NCBI RefSeq assembly: GCF_000304475.1
Contig: NC_018949.1
Coordinates: forward strand, 186,001 to 250,000
Reading direction: 5' to 3'
Length of the DNA: 64,000 bases
DNA from: Kazachstania africana CBS 2517
Taxonomy: Eukaryota > Ascomycota > Saccharomycetes > Saccharomycetales > Saccharomycetaceae
Position 1 is the stretch's first letter. Each line of letters starts with the position of its first letter. The notes under the pieces were generated by a model, which did not search any database, was not told the origin of the DNA, and saw only the letters and a program-made list of their open reading frames with translations. Below are positions 22,001-31,282 of this stretch, in pieces. Made by a program: the position numbers and the translations under genes.

Positions 22001-22307
22001 AAGAGACAGATTCATTTCTTAATTCTGAAACACCGCTAATATGATCATCTTGAAAACTGTGTATAGAAGGCTCTACACCTCTACTGCGATCGAACGTTGC
22101 GCTATTATTACTGTTGGTGGTAGTCAAGTTAGGATTATTCGGAAGGGAAGTGGTAATATCAGGTGACACGTCGGTTTCAGTGACAGAAGTTACATTGTTT
22201 CCTGGTAATTTATTGCTTGCACTCAGTAGTAAATTGGATTCTGGGGCCTCCACAGTCTCAGTTTCCACGATGAATTTCTTACTTTGACCATCTTCATCAT
22301 TATCCAT
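19020..22307 (-). CDS. VAC7: Vacuolar membrane regulator of PI(3,5)P2, Vac7
   Basis: Integral vacuolar membrane protein that activates the lipid kinase Fab1 and so controls PI(3,5)P2, vacuole size and inheritance. I start at the ATG at 22305-22307 (1095 aa; S. cerevisiae about 1165); the frame is open a few codons farther but has no ATG. It begins MDNDEDGQSKKFIVETETVE. Residues up to about 890 are Ser/Asn-rich with short poly-Asn and poly-Asp/Glu tracts, probably disordered. One membrane span lies near residues 905-930 (FSFIVISLMTVGFVFGFTLA), followed by a conserved lumenal C-terminal domain. Many antisense frames here are shadows of its biased composition. Confidence 0.94.
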   Translation of the reverse strand: MDNDEDGQSKKFIVETETVEAPESNLLLSASNKLPGNNVTSVTETDVSPDITTSLPNNPNLTTTNSNNSATFDRSRGVEPSIHSFQDDHISGVSELRNESVSSNIMPHLDDRREQNKVETNSSTSHNTLIDNNPLSTHLNQSSLRNKKSKLLVESPLVPSVNREDEPNHTKDDLSKNQFPRKSNIIDDLLKVSERPTKLNNNDADKNRTLLKVKESINKTKNDADSPATTRSQSTSKGKQLVNMETPLMLNTSKPVLKDDTSAVNARSSVDQKLDNNPIKKIIERPPIQSMNSREVLLTPDAGKDNKHPKISNLHMTASSSSNSNNSEANPKEKNVPSKNLASTEDIHSQFGLDGSSQKPTKADFFAARLASAVGENEGSDSEETFVYESAANSTKNLIYPNASSVALNLTASGTGNAISLANNTNDVQQNKVPGVAPKMSVPVLNSNKKLMSRLKNTRHVSTGGMPALSASQQPPVIAAAPSNVASNLSAVINADSVTSSNAPRSKVHSNSHNNSNNRNNDDNSNNNNNVDEMTSLRSISHQSYKPNDVRSIRSFISEQQHVSPDRHKNVTGFTHSTKDTKHLQNTAQRSSSMKPSYSNLTLRQNISTNKMNLEDSANNYNPDSKRVLRTTVSKIFDSNNTPLRRYSGVPDHINLEDYIEQANDYNVVNSHQNPHNSNGSLMHSNSVKINSSYLTNNNDSRRMVSNSHPTNDNHATWGPVENDYGNGSNVGNSTNNDNNYYYNEPSAIEEVEEEEQFKQSPASHTATKDDNDEHSMFYYNHRSDLEARPQISDYEDDDGVDVVDEEGIDPRYYHQVHGSPSHFQGYKSMNGYYDYSFASSADQYPRQNVNEYTPLKVSQQPGYRRKVSRNQIDYSPHNFYTKKSTWSKLKHFIYFSFIVISLMTVGFVFGFTLATNKELQNFDIVLIDNVISTKEELIFDATASAFNPGFFTISIFDAELDIFAKSQYTRARSGDKSKEVETILLGRVNELDNPLSFQGGFFNRNYDVSMSSFRILNPGSIKDDETELRVVEIQDDDNEKKWGRLIKHDYQLILRGNLKYRIPFFNNEKSLAIQKTVEISVEDEGDTIMRSITI

Positions 22308-22881
22308 CGCTACTAGTGTCACTTGGCACAAATAAAAACAGGGAAAGAATTATGCTATAAAGTAGAACGTTGGATTCGTCCAGTTACTGGCGATGAGAGG
22401 AGAGAGAATATTCCTTTAAGTGGACACTATAGGACACTTTTAAGTTTCTATGCAGTTAATAACAAATTACGTGTAGATAGCGCTACACCAATAAGTTTGT
22501 TGAATACGGGAAACTCACTTTAGAAGGGTTTTTTTCTAGAGGGCCCGGAATTCGAGGGTTAAAATATGCAAAAATTAGGTCATTTTGGTCGACCTTCTCA
22601 ATCTGGCTAAAACGGAGTTAGGGCTTCAATTAACAGTTAGGACTGGTTTCCTAAAGCATCGAGAGGTTCCTATTTAGGAAACTATCCCTTCCTTTCAAGA
22701 AATAAGTGCCTTTTCCCATCGAATTTCAACAAGATTTAATTGGCTTGTTATAAGGGAAACTGACCGAAAGGATGTCTATATAAGAGAATGTGAGAAGTAA
22801 CAAAGAAGAAATTAAATTTCCCATACAAATTCAAATTCTTTGATAAGCAAAGTAACGTAAAGCTGCCAACTAGTTATTACC
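22308..22881. promoter_or_regulatory. Divergent promoter region VAC7/POR1
   Basis: About 570 bp. A TATA box TATATAAG at 22777-22784 lies about 98 bp before the POR1 start. A perfect CArG box CCTATTTAGG (22669-22678) sits inside the near-palindrome GGTTCCTATTTAGGAAAC, an Mcm1-type site. Its use is not proven. Confidence 0.5.
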
Positions 22882-23763
22882 ATGAATCCTCCTTTCTTTT
22901 CTGATGTGTTTAAAGACACCAATGATCTCTTAAGCAAAGATTTTTATCATTTAACACCTCTATCACTCGATATCAAGACAGTGGCAAGAAACGGTGTAAA
23001 TTTCAATATTAACGCGAGACAACCAGTTAAAGATGGTCCATTGAGTACAAATTTTGAATCTAAGTATATTGACAAATCTACTGGTATTGCCTTAACTCAA
23101 ACTTGGTCAAATAGAAATAAATTGAATTCAAAGATCGAAATTAATGATATCACACCTGGTTTAAAAACTGAATTATCAAGTTTTTTCAATCCAAACTTGT
23201 TTTTAGGTAAAGATGTTGCCGCTGACAAGGATAAAAATGTAAACTTAAATGTAAATTTTATTCAACATTTTTTTACAGCAAGAGGTAATTTCAATTTCTT
23301 AAATGGTCCTCCAAATTTTACTGGTGATTTCACACTGTATCGCGATGGTTTCGTTTATGGGTCTCAATTGAAATATAATATCAACCAAGGGTCGATTTCC
23401 GATTATGCAATGGCGGTGGCATATAAGACCTTGGATTATTCCATAGGATTACAAGTTGATGATAAACAATTAACTTCTCTATCTTTCAATCAAATTTTGA
23501 ATCCAAACTTACAAATAGGTTCTCGTGCAATACTAGATCCAAAATTCAACTCAAACAAAGTAAATCTTGAATTTGTCACCAAATATTTGATTGACGTTAA
23601 TTCGCAAATCAAATTAAAAGTCTCCGACAGTGGTAGCGTAGCAATGGGTTACAAACAGGCTTTAAGACCAGGTGTTACTCTAGGTTTAGGTGCTTCATTT
23701 GATGCTTTGAACTTAAACGAACCGGTCCATAAACTTGGTTGGTCACTATCTTTTGATGCTTGA
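22882..23763 (+). CDS. POR1: Mitochondrial outer-membrane porin (VDAC)
   Basis: Forms the voltage-dependent anion channel for metabolites across the mitochondrial outer membrane; family members are 19-strand beta barrels. 293 aa against 283. It keeps NDLLSKDFYHLTPLSLD at the start and RPGVTLGLGASFDALNLNEP plus HKLGWSLSFDA at the end. The middle is more diverged than usual for this gene set. POR1 rather than POR2 is based on synteny with VAC7 and OCA2. TATA-containing promoter. Confidence 0.93.
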   Translation: MNPPFFSDVFKDTNDLLSKDFYHLTPLSLDIKTVARNGVNFNINARQPVKDGPLSTNFESKYIDKSTGIALTQTWSNRNKLNSKIEINDITPGLKTELSSFFNPNLFLGKDVAADKDKNVNLNVNFIQHFFTARGNFNFLNGPPNFTGDFTLYRDGFVYGSQLKYNINQGSISDYAMAVAYKTLDYSIGLQVDDKQLTSLSFNQILNPNLQIGSRAILDPKFNSNKVNLEFVTKYLIDVNSQIKLKVSDSGSVAMGYKQALRPGVTLGLGASFDALNLNEPVHKLGWSLSFDA

Positions 23764-23946
23764 GTACAGATATATCTATATATCGTATTATATGTACACA
23801 CGGATGATGGTTCCATCAATTCTGGTAAGAAATTTAATGAAAGCAGATAGGGTAATTATTTACAGTTTCATTAGTTCCGTACGTGAATACGGGGGAATGT
23901 CGCCTCATCTTAATGTGAATAAGTATTTTTCATAAATCATTCAATT

Positions 23947-24495
23947 CTACACTTTTTTTTCAAAATTTATCTGAGCAAACCCTGGAACTTTACTCTTATT
24001 TACTTCAAGCTGACTCTCAAACATCGTAATAAATTCTAGATCTGCTTCATCTTTCAACCCTCCGGAAAATATACCATACTCTTGATAAACCCCAGCAGTA
24101 GACCAGCCCTGTAAAAACTTCCTAATAATCCCCACAGCAACGCCAACGCGGTGCTTTCCCTTGTTAGAATGCATTAAAATCGGATAATTCTCAAAATTCA
24201 GCACCAACTTCAACATATCATTCATACTTTCTTTGATACCAATGTCTCGACATGATTCCATAGGTATATGATAAAATTTGATTTTTTCATCTTTAAGAAA
24301 GTCCAAATACTCCGCTGGTGTGTCCTTTTTATCACCTATATAAATTACGGTCTTCAAGTTCAGTTGGTCCCTAATGAATGGGTAATTTATGGGCATTGGA
24401 TATCCTGACCTATATAATGACACATCCGTAGATATGACAGGGGAAAAATTTAACGGTGGGATAAAATGTGAAGGTTTCTTCTTATCTGACGACAT
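23947..24495 (-). CDS. OCA2: Oca2, tyrosine-phosphatase-like protein lacking the catalytic Cys
   Basis: Member of the Siw14/Oca family of tyrosine-phosphatase-like proteins (Oca1, Oca2, Oca4, Oca6, Siw14), linked to inositol pyrophosphate and stress phenotypes. 182 aa against about 197. The P-loop reads MHSNKGKHRVGVAVG, so Ser replaces the catalytic Cys of HCxxGxxR(T/S). As I recall, S. cerevisiae Oca2 has the same change, so it is probably an inactive partner subunit. FLQGWSTAGVYQEYGIFSGG is strongly conserved. Convergent with POR1. Confidence 0.92.
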   Translation of the reverse strand: MSSDKKKPSHFIPPLNFSPVISTDVSLYRSGYPMPINYPFIRDQLNLKTVIYIGDKKDTPAEYLDFLKDEKIKFYHIPMESCRDIGIKESMNDMLKLVLNFENYPILMHSNKGKHRVGVAVGIIRKFLQGWSTAGVYQEYGIFSGGLKDEADLEFITMFESQLEVNKSKVPGFAQINFEKKV

Positions 24496-25046
24496 ATGGA
24501 CTTTATCCTATTACTTTTTGACGCCCTCCAGAACTCTACCTTGCTAACTCAGATGAAGCTCATCAACCATTTTGTTCTGGCTGTCTAAAGCATATTGAAA
24601 ATTTCGTCTATATGGGAGCGATAGACTAGAACGGTGAAAATCAACCCTAGATTTACCCTCTTCGAATACATACAAATCAGATCCGATTTTTCGCTGTCTC
24701 CTTCCAAACCCTAAATTAGCTTACTTTTGTGTCCCAATTAGATATGCGATATCCAGAAATGGTAAATGGGGCAATTACTTTTCCATTTTAGGAAACTTGT
24801 CAACAAAAATTAAATTTTGTATCATTGAACTATTCGTCTGAAACTTCATGAAATCTGGCTCACTTGATGTAGACGTATGACCACATTGTTTAACTCTTCG
24901 AGGGACGTTATATCTTGACAGTAATTCACCTTTGTCTTCCTTTTTCTCTTTTTACTCTAGTCGTACTTGACACTTATTTCAAAAGACTTGACTTCTGGCT
25001 ATAGGATTTTCAGGAAATACAGAAAGGATAACAACATATCAGCACC
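24496..25046. promoter_or_regulatory. Divergent promoter region OCA2 / YNL058C-like
   Basis: About 550 bp. CCATTTTAGG (24783-24792) lies inside TTTTCCATTTTAGGAAAC, a close match to the ideal Mcm1 binding site, 255 bp before the downstream start. No exact pheromone response element (TGAAACA) seen; TGAAACT occurs near 24839. Confidence 0.45.
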
Positions 25047-26132
25047 ATGACTGAACTGATAAGGAGAAGTTTGCCCCAATTGACAACAACGGCAACAACA
25101 ACTTCCGCTGCTGCTGACGATTCATCAAGCGGTTCTGTGACGGAGGAAATGCCTAGCATCTTCACCACGACGTCAGGAAACTCGACTGTCTTGATGACAC
25201 AATCTAGTTCCACTATTTCGAGCGTCACTCCCACTATTACACCTCCTTCTGCAGAAGGTAACCCTCACATTTTTAGAACGTCAGATAGGGATGGTACAGT
25301 ATTCATAGCAGTTGGCGCATGTGCAGCCATGATCTTTTTGGCAATATTGATCTGGTGGAGTATCGTCACTTATATCTCACACAGAAACACGAAGAGAGCA
25401 TACTATGACACCATGGAGAAGAATTATGATGTTACAACAAATAACCCATTTTATGACATTCCGATTACCAATAGCAGTGATAATGGGGATGATGCAGATG
25501 AAAAACTTGTTGCTAATAATAACAGAAGAGGATCTAAAATAGCTTTATTTGGTGCTAATGCACAGAAATCAAGTAGAAGGGAATCGTGGGATTCTATTCC
25601 TAATGCATCTGCCGTTGATCTTCTTATGGGCGCAACAGAAACAAAAGATCAGCAATTTGGATTTAATTCAATTCAGGATAATATTCCAACTTACTACAAC
25701 AGAAATTCATTGTTTATTTCCCCAACATTTGAAGTATCAAAACAGAAAACTCCACAAAAGCCATTCCAATCACCTTCAAAATTCGGAAAATTGGCAGATG
25801 CCAGTCAAGGCAATCAATCCACGATATCTTTAGTCTCTACAGATAGCAAACCAGGCTATCATAGACCAGAAAGAGCAGCATCTCCTGAAAGGAAAAGTAA
25901 AGTAAGAGAGACTTACCATAGAAGGAACCAATCATCTCTAAGTTTCATCGCAAGCCCGTCGAAGATTAACGTACCACCAGGTGATAACTTCGACTCAAAC
26001 AAGTCTACATATAACACAGGTAACCACATAAATGATAGTAGCGTTTTACAGACGCCAACAAAACCTAAGAGATTTAATGGCAAACCTACAGCATCTTCAT
26101 TCCTTGACAACATGTTGGGAGACGAGCATTAA
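25047..26132 (+). CDS. Single-span membrane protein of the YNL058C/PRM5 family
   Basis: Orthologue of S. cerevisiae YNL058C, whose ohnologue PRM5 is induced by pheromone and cell-wall stress; the molecular function is unknown. 361 aa. The N-terminus is Ser/Thr-rich (about residues 8-75) and likely glycosylated outside. One span lies at about 86-112 (TVFIAVGACAAMIFLAILIWW). A long Ser/Asn-rich cytoplasmic tail follows. The family core FIAVGAxxxxIFLAILIWWSI is recognisable. Position between OCA2 and ARP5 matches YNL058C exactly. Confidence 0.85.
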   Translation: MTELIRRSLPQLTTTATTTSAAADDSSSGSVTEEMPSIFTTTSGNSTVLMTQSSSTISSVTPTITPPSAEGNPHIFRTSDRDGTVFIAVGACAAMIFLAILIWWSIVTYISHRNTKRAYYDTMEKNYDVTTNNPFYDIPITNSSDNGDDADEKLVANNNRRGSKIALFGANAQKSSRRESWDSIPNASAVDLLMGATETKDQQFGFNSIQDNIPTYYNRNSLFISPTFEVSKQKTPQKPFQSPSKFGKLADASQGNQSTISLVSTDSKPGYHRPERAASPERKSKVRETYHRRNQSSLSFIASPSKINVPPGDNFDSNKSTYNTGNHINDSSVLQTPTKPKRFNGKPTASSFLDNMLGDEH

Positions 26133-26297
26133 CATAACAGAAAGCATGTACATACCTGAGATTGAAATATATAACATAATTAAAACATTATCTATGACGA
26201 ATTCTGGAACGCATAAAGAATTATCACCTCGACAGTAGTCTTCGAGCCTCACCATTGAAGGTGGTAGCACTTTATATAAAACTTTCAATTTTAGATG

Positions 26298-26304
26298 CGG
26301 GTAA
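26298..26304 (-). promoter_or_regulatory. Reb1-like site upstream of ARP5
   Basis: CGGGTAA, the reverse complement of TTACCCG, 121 bp before the ARP5 start. This is the core recognised by the general regulatory factor Reb1. Confidence 0.45.
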
Positions 26305-26424
26305 CGCGAAAAGCTTAAGATGAAATTAATGTTCTCTTCAGTCTTAACTTAATGAAGTTCCACAGACCTCACAGAACTACAGATAAGATAACGAGTAACA
26401 AATAGACCATAATAGCGAACAATC

Positions 26425-28680
26425 ATGTCAAGAGATGCTTCTTTACCACCTATGAGGGTCACAGTGGTAGATGATCCGCCTTTAAGAGAAGAACCGGAAT
26501 CTTTCATCGATGCAGCAACGTACAATTGGGAAACACCTATTGCTATAGATTTTGGTTCATATGAGGTTAGAGCAGGCTATACTAGTTCATCAATACCTTC
26601 ACACATTTTCCCCAATAAATTAACAAGGCATCGTGATCGTAAACTGAGCAAGACCTTCACGTTCATCGGAAATGATGTATTACTTGATCAAACTGTACGT
26701 TCCCAATCAAAATCCCCATTCGATGGTTCGTTTATTGCTAATTGGGATTATGTAGAGGATATCATGCAGTATACTTTCAACCATCTTGGAGTCGTTGGTG
26801 ATAATAGCGTGAGAAATCCCCTCATCATCAATGAACCACTTGGTTCCCTACAATCTCAGAGAAAAAACTGGTATGAATTACTTTTTGAATGTTTCCACCT
26901 TCCTAATGTCAGCTTTGGTATAGACGGAATGTTTGGATTCTATGCAAATAATGAGGGAAATCAAGATGGTATTGTCATAAACTGTTCCAATGAGGAAACC
27001 GACGTCATCCCCGTTGTTGATGGAAGAGGCGTACTGACAGATGCCAAGAGAATTAACTGGGGTGGTAGACAGGCAGTCGATTATTTGAGCGATTTAATGT
27101 CTCTAAAATATCCTTATTTTCCCTCAAAACTTTCAACGTTTCAATACCAACAAATGTACACAAACTATTGCTATGTTTCACCGGATTATAGTAATGACAT
27201 CGATACCATGTTAAAACTAGACGTTTTAGAAGAAAAAAATATTGTCATAGAGGCGCCATTCACTGAGATAATGCAACCACAAAAGACTGAGGAGGAACTA
27301 AGAATTCAAGCTGAAAAGAGAAAAGAAACAGGTAAGAGGCTACAAGAGCAGGCAAAACAAAAAAGAGCAGAAAGACTTATTCAGAAAACTGAAGAGTTCG
27401 AATATTTTTCTAAAGTTAGAGAGCAGTTGGTAGACCAGCCAAGAAAAACCGTCCTTTCCATTCTACAGAATGCTGGTTTTGATGATGAGCAAGATTTTAA
27501 AAAATATTTATATAATCTAGAGAGATCTTTGAAAAAAGCCCATGCTGCGGATGAAGAAAATACTAATGCAGATGAAGAAAATGAAGAAGCAACAGAGACA
27601 AAGTTTGATCTAGTAGATATTCCTGATAGTGAATTGAATGAAGAACAACTCAAGGAAAAAAAAAAACAAAGGTTTTTGAAGGCCAGCAGTGATGCAAGAA
27701 AAAAAGCTAAAGAGGAAAAGGAAAGGCTTTTGAAAGAGGCAGAAGAAGAGAAAGTGAGGGAAGAAGAATGGCGGAAGAATGATTTAGCAGGATGGATCAA
27801 AGATAAACGTACGAAATTAAATGCTCTTGTAAAGAAAAGAAAAGAAAAATTCAAACTACGTGATGAAATGAGAGATCGTAAATCCCAAGCAGCACAAAAG
27901 AGAATGAAAAATCTAGCATCTCTTGCTGAAGAGAATACCACTTCTGGATCGAAAAGAACAAGAACTCAAGCAACGATCGATAACGATCCAAATGATACAT
28001 TTGGTGCCAACGATGAGGATTGGTTGGTTTATAGTGATATAACGCAAAATCCAGAAGCTTTTGAGGAGATAATTGAAGAGGAATACAAGGAAATTGTAGA
28101 GTTAGAGGGCTTATTATTAGAACACGATCCACATTTTACCGAAGAAGACACACTAGATGCACAATACGACTGGAGAAATTCCGTTCTACATTTATTTCTC
28201 AGAGGTCCAAGACCTCATGATAGTGAAAATATTCATGAACAGCATCAGCTACACCTAAATGTAGAGCGTATAAGAGTGCCAGAAATTTTATTTCAGCCAA
28301 TAATTGGCGGTCAAGATCAAGCGGGTATTAGTGAGCTTTGTGAGACGATTTTGTCGAACAAATTCGGTTCCAAACCAAGGGAGCTCAGTGAAACTAGTCT
28401 CGGCATGGCAAAGAATATCTGGTTAACTGGTGGTCATTCAAAACTTCCTGGCCTTCGAGAAAGAATAGTGAAGGAATTTACAGGGTTCCTACCTGTTGGG
28501 ACCAAGTTAGGAGTGAAAATGAGTAAAAACCCATCATTGGACGCTTGGTACGGTATGAGAAAATTGGCACAGAATGAAGCGGATTACAAAGACAGTATTA
28601 TTAGTAAAAAGGATTACGAAGAATATGGGGCTGAATATATTAAGGAACATAAACTGGGGAACTGCAGGTATTTTGAATAA
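26425..28680 (+). CDS. ARP5: Actin-related protein Arp5 (INO80 complex)
   Basis: Nuclear actin-related protein of the INO80 chromatin remodeller; with Ies6 it contacts the nucleosome and couples ATP hydrolysis to sliding. 751 aa against 755. The actin fold starts with AIDFGSYEVRAGY (about residue 39) and ends with MAKNIWLTGGHSKLPGLRER (about 656-675). It is split by a long charged, coiled-coil-prone insertion (about residues 290-560) typical of Arp5. Order YNL058C-ARP5 is conserved. Confidence 0.96.
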   Translation: MSRDASLPPMRVTVVDDPPLREEPESFIDAATYNWETPIAIDFGSYEVRAGYTSSSIPSHIFPNKLTRHRDRKLSKTFTFIGNDVLLDQTVRSQSKSPFDGSFIANWDYVEDIMQYTFNHLGVVGDNSVRNPLIINEPLGSLQSQRKNWYELLFECFHLPNVSFGIDGMFGFYANNEGNQDGIVINCSNEETDVIPVVDGRGVLTDAKRINWGGRQAVDYLSDLMSLKYPYFPSKLSTFQYQQMYTNYCYVSPDYSNDIDTMLKLDVLEEKNIVIEAPFTEIMQPQKTEEELRIQAEKRKETGKRLQEQAKQKRAERLIQKTEEFEYFSKVREQLVDQPRKTVLSILQNAGFDDEQDFKKYLYNLERSLKKAHAADEENTNADEENEEATETKFDLVDIPDSELNEEQLKEKKKQRFLKASSDARKKAKEEKERLLKEAEEEKVREEEWRKNDLAGWIKDKRTKLNALVKKRKEKFKLRDEMRDRKSQAAQKRMKNLASLAEENTTSGSKRTRTQATIDNDPNDTFGANDEDWLVYSDITQNPEAFEEIIEEEYKEIVELEGLLLEHDPHFTEEDTLDAQYDWRNSVLHLFLRGPRPHDSENIHEQHQLHLNVERIRVPEILFQPIIGGQDQAGISELCETILSNKFGSKPRELSETSLGMAKNIWLTGGHSKLPGLRERIVKEFTGFLPVGTKLGVKMSKNPSLDAWYGMRKLAQNEADYKDSIISKKDYEEYGAEYIKEHKLGNCRYFE

Positions 28681-28858
28681 ATAACATATGTAAATTAATT
28701 AATTCACCTTTTGTTCTGTTTTGTTACCTTTTCCTTGAGGTAAGTTCCTTAAAACAAAACCTAAATACAAAGAAGCAAAAGTATAAGAAAAGTCTATAAA
28801 AATTTTGTATGCATACTACAAATATTGAAGAGGAAAAGAGTCCATTATCTAAGATTTT

Positions 28859-30436
28859 TTATACTTCTGATTCTGGCATTAACCTTATGTGGTCAACAAT
28901 AGGTTTACCAATCCTTTCAATCACGTCATGAGCCCAGAGAACATCTAAATGAGAATACTCGTCAATATACCAGATCTTATATACAGCATTGGCTTCATGA
29001 TTGATAAAGTGATTGATCAATCTTTCACCGTCAACCAATCTATCTTGTCTCGGTATGAACATCATTAGTCTAGGATAATCAGATGAATTAGGACGTGGAG
29101 GGTTTAAATGGATCACATCCTCTGAATGATGATCTTCAATGGGGAACCATGTCCTATCTGTGGGAAACATTCTAGTAGAGCCATTTTTGAAACTAATTTT
29201 ACCACTATCGGGACTCAACCACCATTGCATTAGCTTTACTGAAATATGAACAGGTGAAAACAAAAAATTTCTGTCTCTGAGAACTTTATCCCACAAGGAA
29301 TCGTTCCAGTCAAATAAGTAATTGAACATAATGTAAGAGAAAAATGAAAAAGGTTTTGTGCCAGCACTTAATGATCTCATAAGCATCATCAATGGTATAA
29401 ACGATTTTGTACCAAAAACCCAAGGCACATCAATGCCCATAGCCATGAATCTTACAAAAGGTTTCTCATCCAGTAGAGGACCTGGATAGATAGCTGGCGC
29501 TAATGCAATAAAGTTCTCTAACTTGTCAATTAACTTGAAATCCATATCTTTATAAAGTTTTTCCCCATTGATCAGACCATATAAACCTTGAGTAGTACCT
29601 TGTGAATGTGCAATCATAGTCAACTTTTCATAACCTGTTTTTAACAACACTGTTTCAACCATCGACTTTAAGTCAAATTTGACCATCTCTTCAAGATCCC
29701 AATCCCATTTTGAATGCTTGTCCTTGAGATTTTTTTTATTCCACCTTGCTTTGAGTCCACATCTATTATTTCCAAGCCAAATATCGAATCCTGATTTGAA
29801 AAGGTAGTAAGTTAAAGATCTTCTTCCAGGTGATGCAAATGCACCACTACTTTGTAAGAGACCATGTACCATTAAGATTGGATGTCTTTTAAGTTCTTCT
29901 GTTTGTGGCTGCAATGGCACTAAATGCCATAAGTCGATAATAAAGCCGTCATCTGTTTCGATTTCAAATTCCTCAATGTCAATATTATATTGTTTATAGT
30001 AGTATTTTAAATCAGGCACCAGTTTTTTATCCTCTTGAGATAAAAGATCTGTAAATGGGTTTTCACTAGCATCATGGTGATTATGAACCTCAGGCTTTGG
30101 CACGCTTCCAATTGTATTTGCCTCAGTACTGTTTAAGTGAACCGTATTCCCGCTAGTGATAGTATGATCATACTCTATGTTATTTTCTTCATCTTCTTCG
30201 ATTTCAATAGGAATGAGTGAGGAAAAGGAATTTCTCGAAAACCTTTTCGTATGACCTGATTTCTTCTTTGGCTTTATATTAGTGGTTGATTTTCGTATAT
30301 CTCTTGGATCAGGCTGTTTGTTAAAATGTACCGTTATAAAATTGTGCCATAAAGATGCTATAAATAAAATAGTCAGAAAGCATGTGAGAATAACCTGGGA
30401 GATGAATTGCTGTAAAGCTTCTATAAATACGCTCAT
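28859..30436 (-). CDS. YEH2: Steryl ester hydrolase
   Basis: Membrane-anchored lipase that hydrolyses steryl esters; S. cerevisiae Yeh2 is at the plasma membrane and its paralogue Yeh1 on lipid droplets. 525 aa against 538. One N-terminal span (about residues 14-36), then a low-complexity linker, then the acid-lipase domain. It has the HG motif MVHGLLQSSGAF, the nucleophile elbow IAHSQGT (Ser278), and a probable catalytic Asp/His in the C-terminal part (SHLDVLWAHD). The adjacent IRC25 and SDO1 match YLR020-022, which favours YEH2 over YEH1. Confidence 0.9.
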   Translation of the reverse strand: MSVFIEALQQFISQVILTCFLTILFIASLWHNFITVHFNKQPDPRDIRKSTTNIKPKKKSGHTKRFSRNSFSSLIPIEIEEDEENNIEYDHTITSGNTVHLNSTEANTIGSVPKPEVHNHHDASENPFTDLLSQEDKKLVPDLKYYYKQYNIDIEEFEIETDDGFIIDLWHLVPLQPQTEELKRHPILMVHGLLQSSGAFASPGRRSLTYYLFKSGFDIWLGNNRCGLKARWNKKNLKDKHSKWDWDLEEMVKFDLKSMVETVLLKTGYEKLTMIAHSQGTTQGLYGLINGEKLYKDMDFKLIDKLENFIALAPAIYPGPLLDEKPFVRFMAMGIDVPWVFGTKSFIPLMMLMRSLSAGTKPFSFFSYIMFNYLFDWNDSLWDKVLRDRNFLFSPVHISVKLMQWWLSPDSGKISFKNGSTRMFPTDRTWFPIEDHHSEDVIHLNPPRPNSSDYPRLMMFIPRQDRLVDGERLINHFINHEANAVYKIWYIDEYSHLDVLWAHDVIERIGKPIVDHIRLMPESEV

Positions 30437-30703
30437 CCCGTAGTGTTAACTAGCAGTCAGCTTTAAGCACAGATACGATAACTTTTCAATGTAAATCACA
30501 ACTTCTACATTTTGTTTATATACTGAGAAATGATCTATTTTTTTACAAAGCTGTTCGAGCATTCCAATATGATATTGCGAAAATTGAAGACAAAGCAAAA
30601 AAGATGTATCTATATATAAAATTTATATGAATAATAAATAAAAGAACAGCCATTACAAGGCAGGGCATAGTTGTCAAGTGAAAGGCAAAGGTTTGGGATT
30701 GTA

Positions 30704-31231
30704 ATGCTGTATTTTGAATTTAAAGGTGAGTTTGGCCCTGACGTGAAGTCGTTAGAGGGCTCAACTTTGAATATCTCGGCTACTCATTTCACAAATCAAA
30801 TTTTGATACAGATACGAGCCAGTGGTGAGATGGATTCCACTTATGAAGTTACACAGAGGGGAATAAGACCAATGGAGCAGATTTTCAGTCGACCAATAGC
30901 AGGACAAAACGGGGTTTTGGAGGAAAATGAGGAGGAAGAAGAGGAGTTTGAAACGATGAGGGATCATCTGTCCGATTATAATGTTATTGTTAGATTAGGT
31001 GATTCGAACGATGCAAAGATACCGGTTATCTGCACACAAATAGCGAACCTGTACCAGACTGTAATCTTACCCCAATCAGCACCTGTTTTAAGAGGTGACA
31101 ATTTCTCCGGTGTCAATCTTTTAATAACGCTAAATAGCAAGATGTGGAGACAAGATGAAAATGATAGTAACGTAGATTTTGCAAAATTAGTGTTTTTATT
31201 GAAGTCAATAAAAGAAATGTATGTAAAGTAA
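30704..31231 (+). CDS. IRC25: Proteasome assembly chaperone Irc25/Poc3
   Basis: Forms a dimer with Poc4 that helps assemble the alpha ring of the 20S proteasome. 175 aa from the ATG at 30704; S. cerevisiae about 179. The frame is open 11 codons farther upstream but has no ATG there. Conserved parts are ATHFTNQILIQIRASGEMDS, MRDHLSDYNVIVRLGDS and the ending LVFLLKSIKEMYVK. An acidic insert lies at about residues 70-83. Divergent from YEH2 over about 270 bp; convergent with SDO1, about 50 bp apart. Confidence 0.92.
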   Translation: MLYFEFKGEFGPDVKSLEGSTLNISATHFTNQILIQIRASGEMDSTYEVTQRGIRPMEQIFSRPIAGQNGVLEENEEEEEEFETMRDHLSDYNVIVRLGDSNDAKIPVICTQIANLYQTVILPQSAPVLRGDNFSGVNLLITLNSKMWRQDENDSNVDFAKLVFLLKSIKEMYVK

Positions 31232-31282
31232 ATAGACAAAGTGACTAATATATTAACAGAATAGAATCGAGGTATATTATTA

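Noticed and set aside
30675..30695. Rpn4 (PACE) site before IRC25
   Set aside because: AAAGGCAAAG lacks the GGTGGCAAA core and lies only about 20 bp from the start codon.
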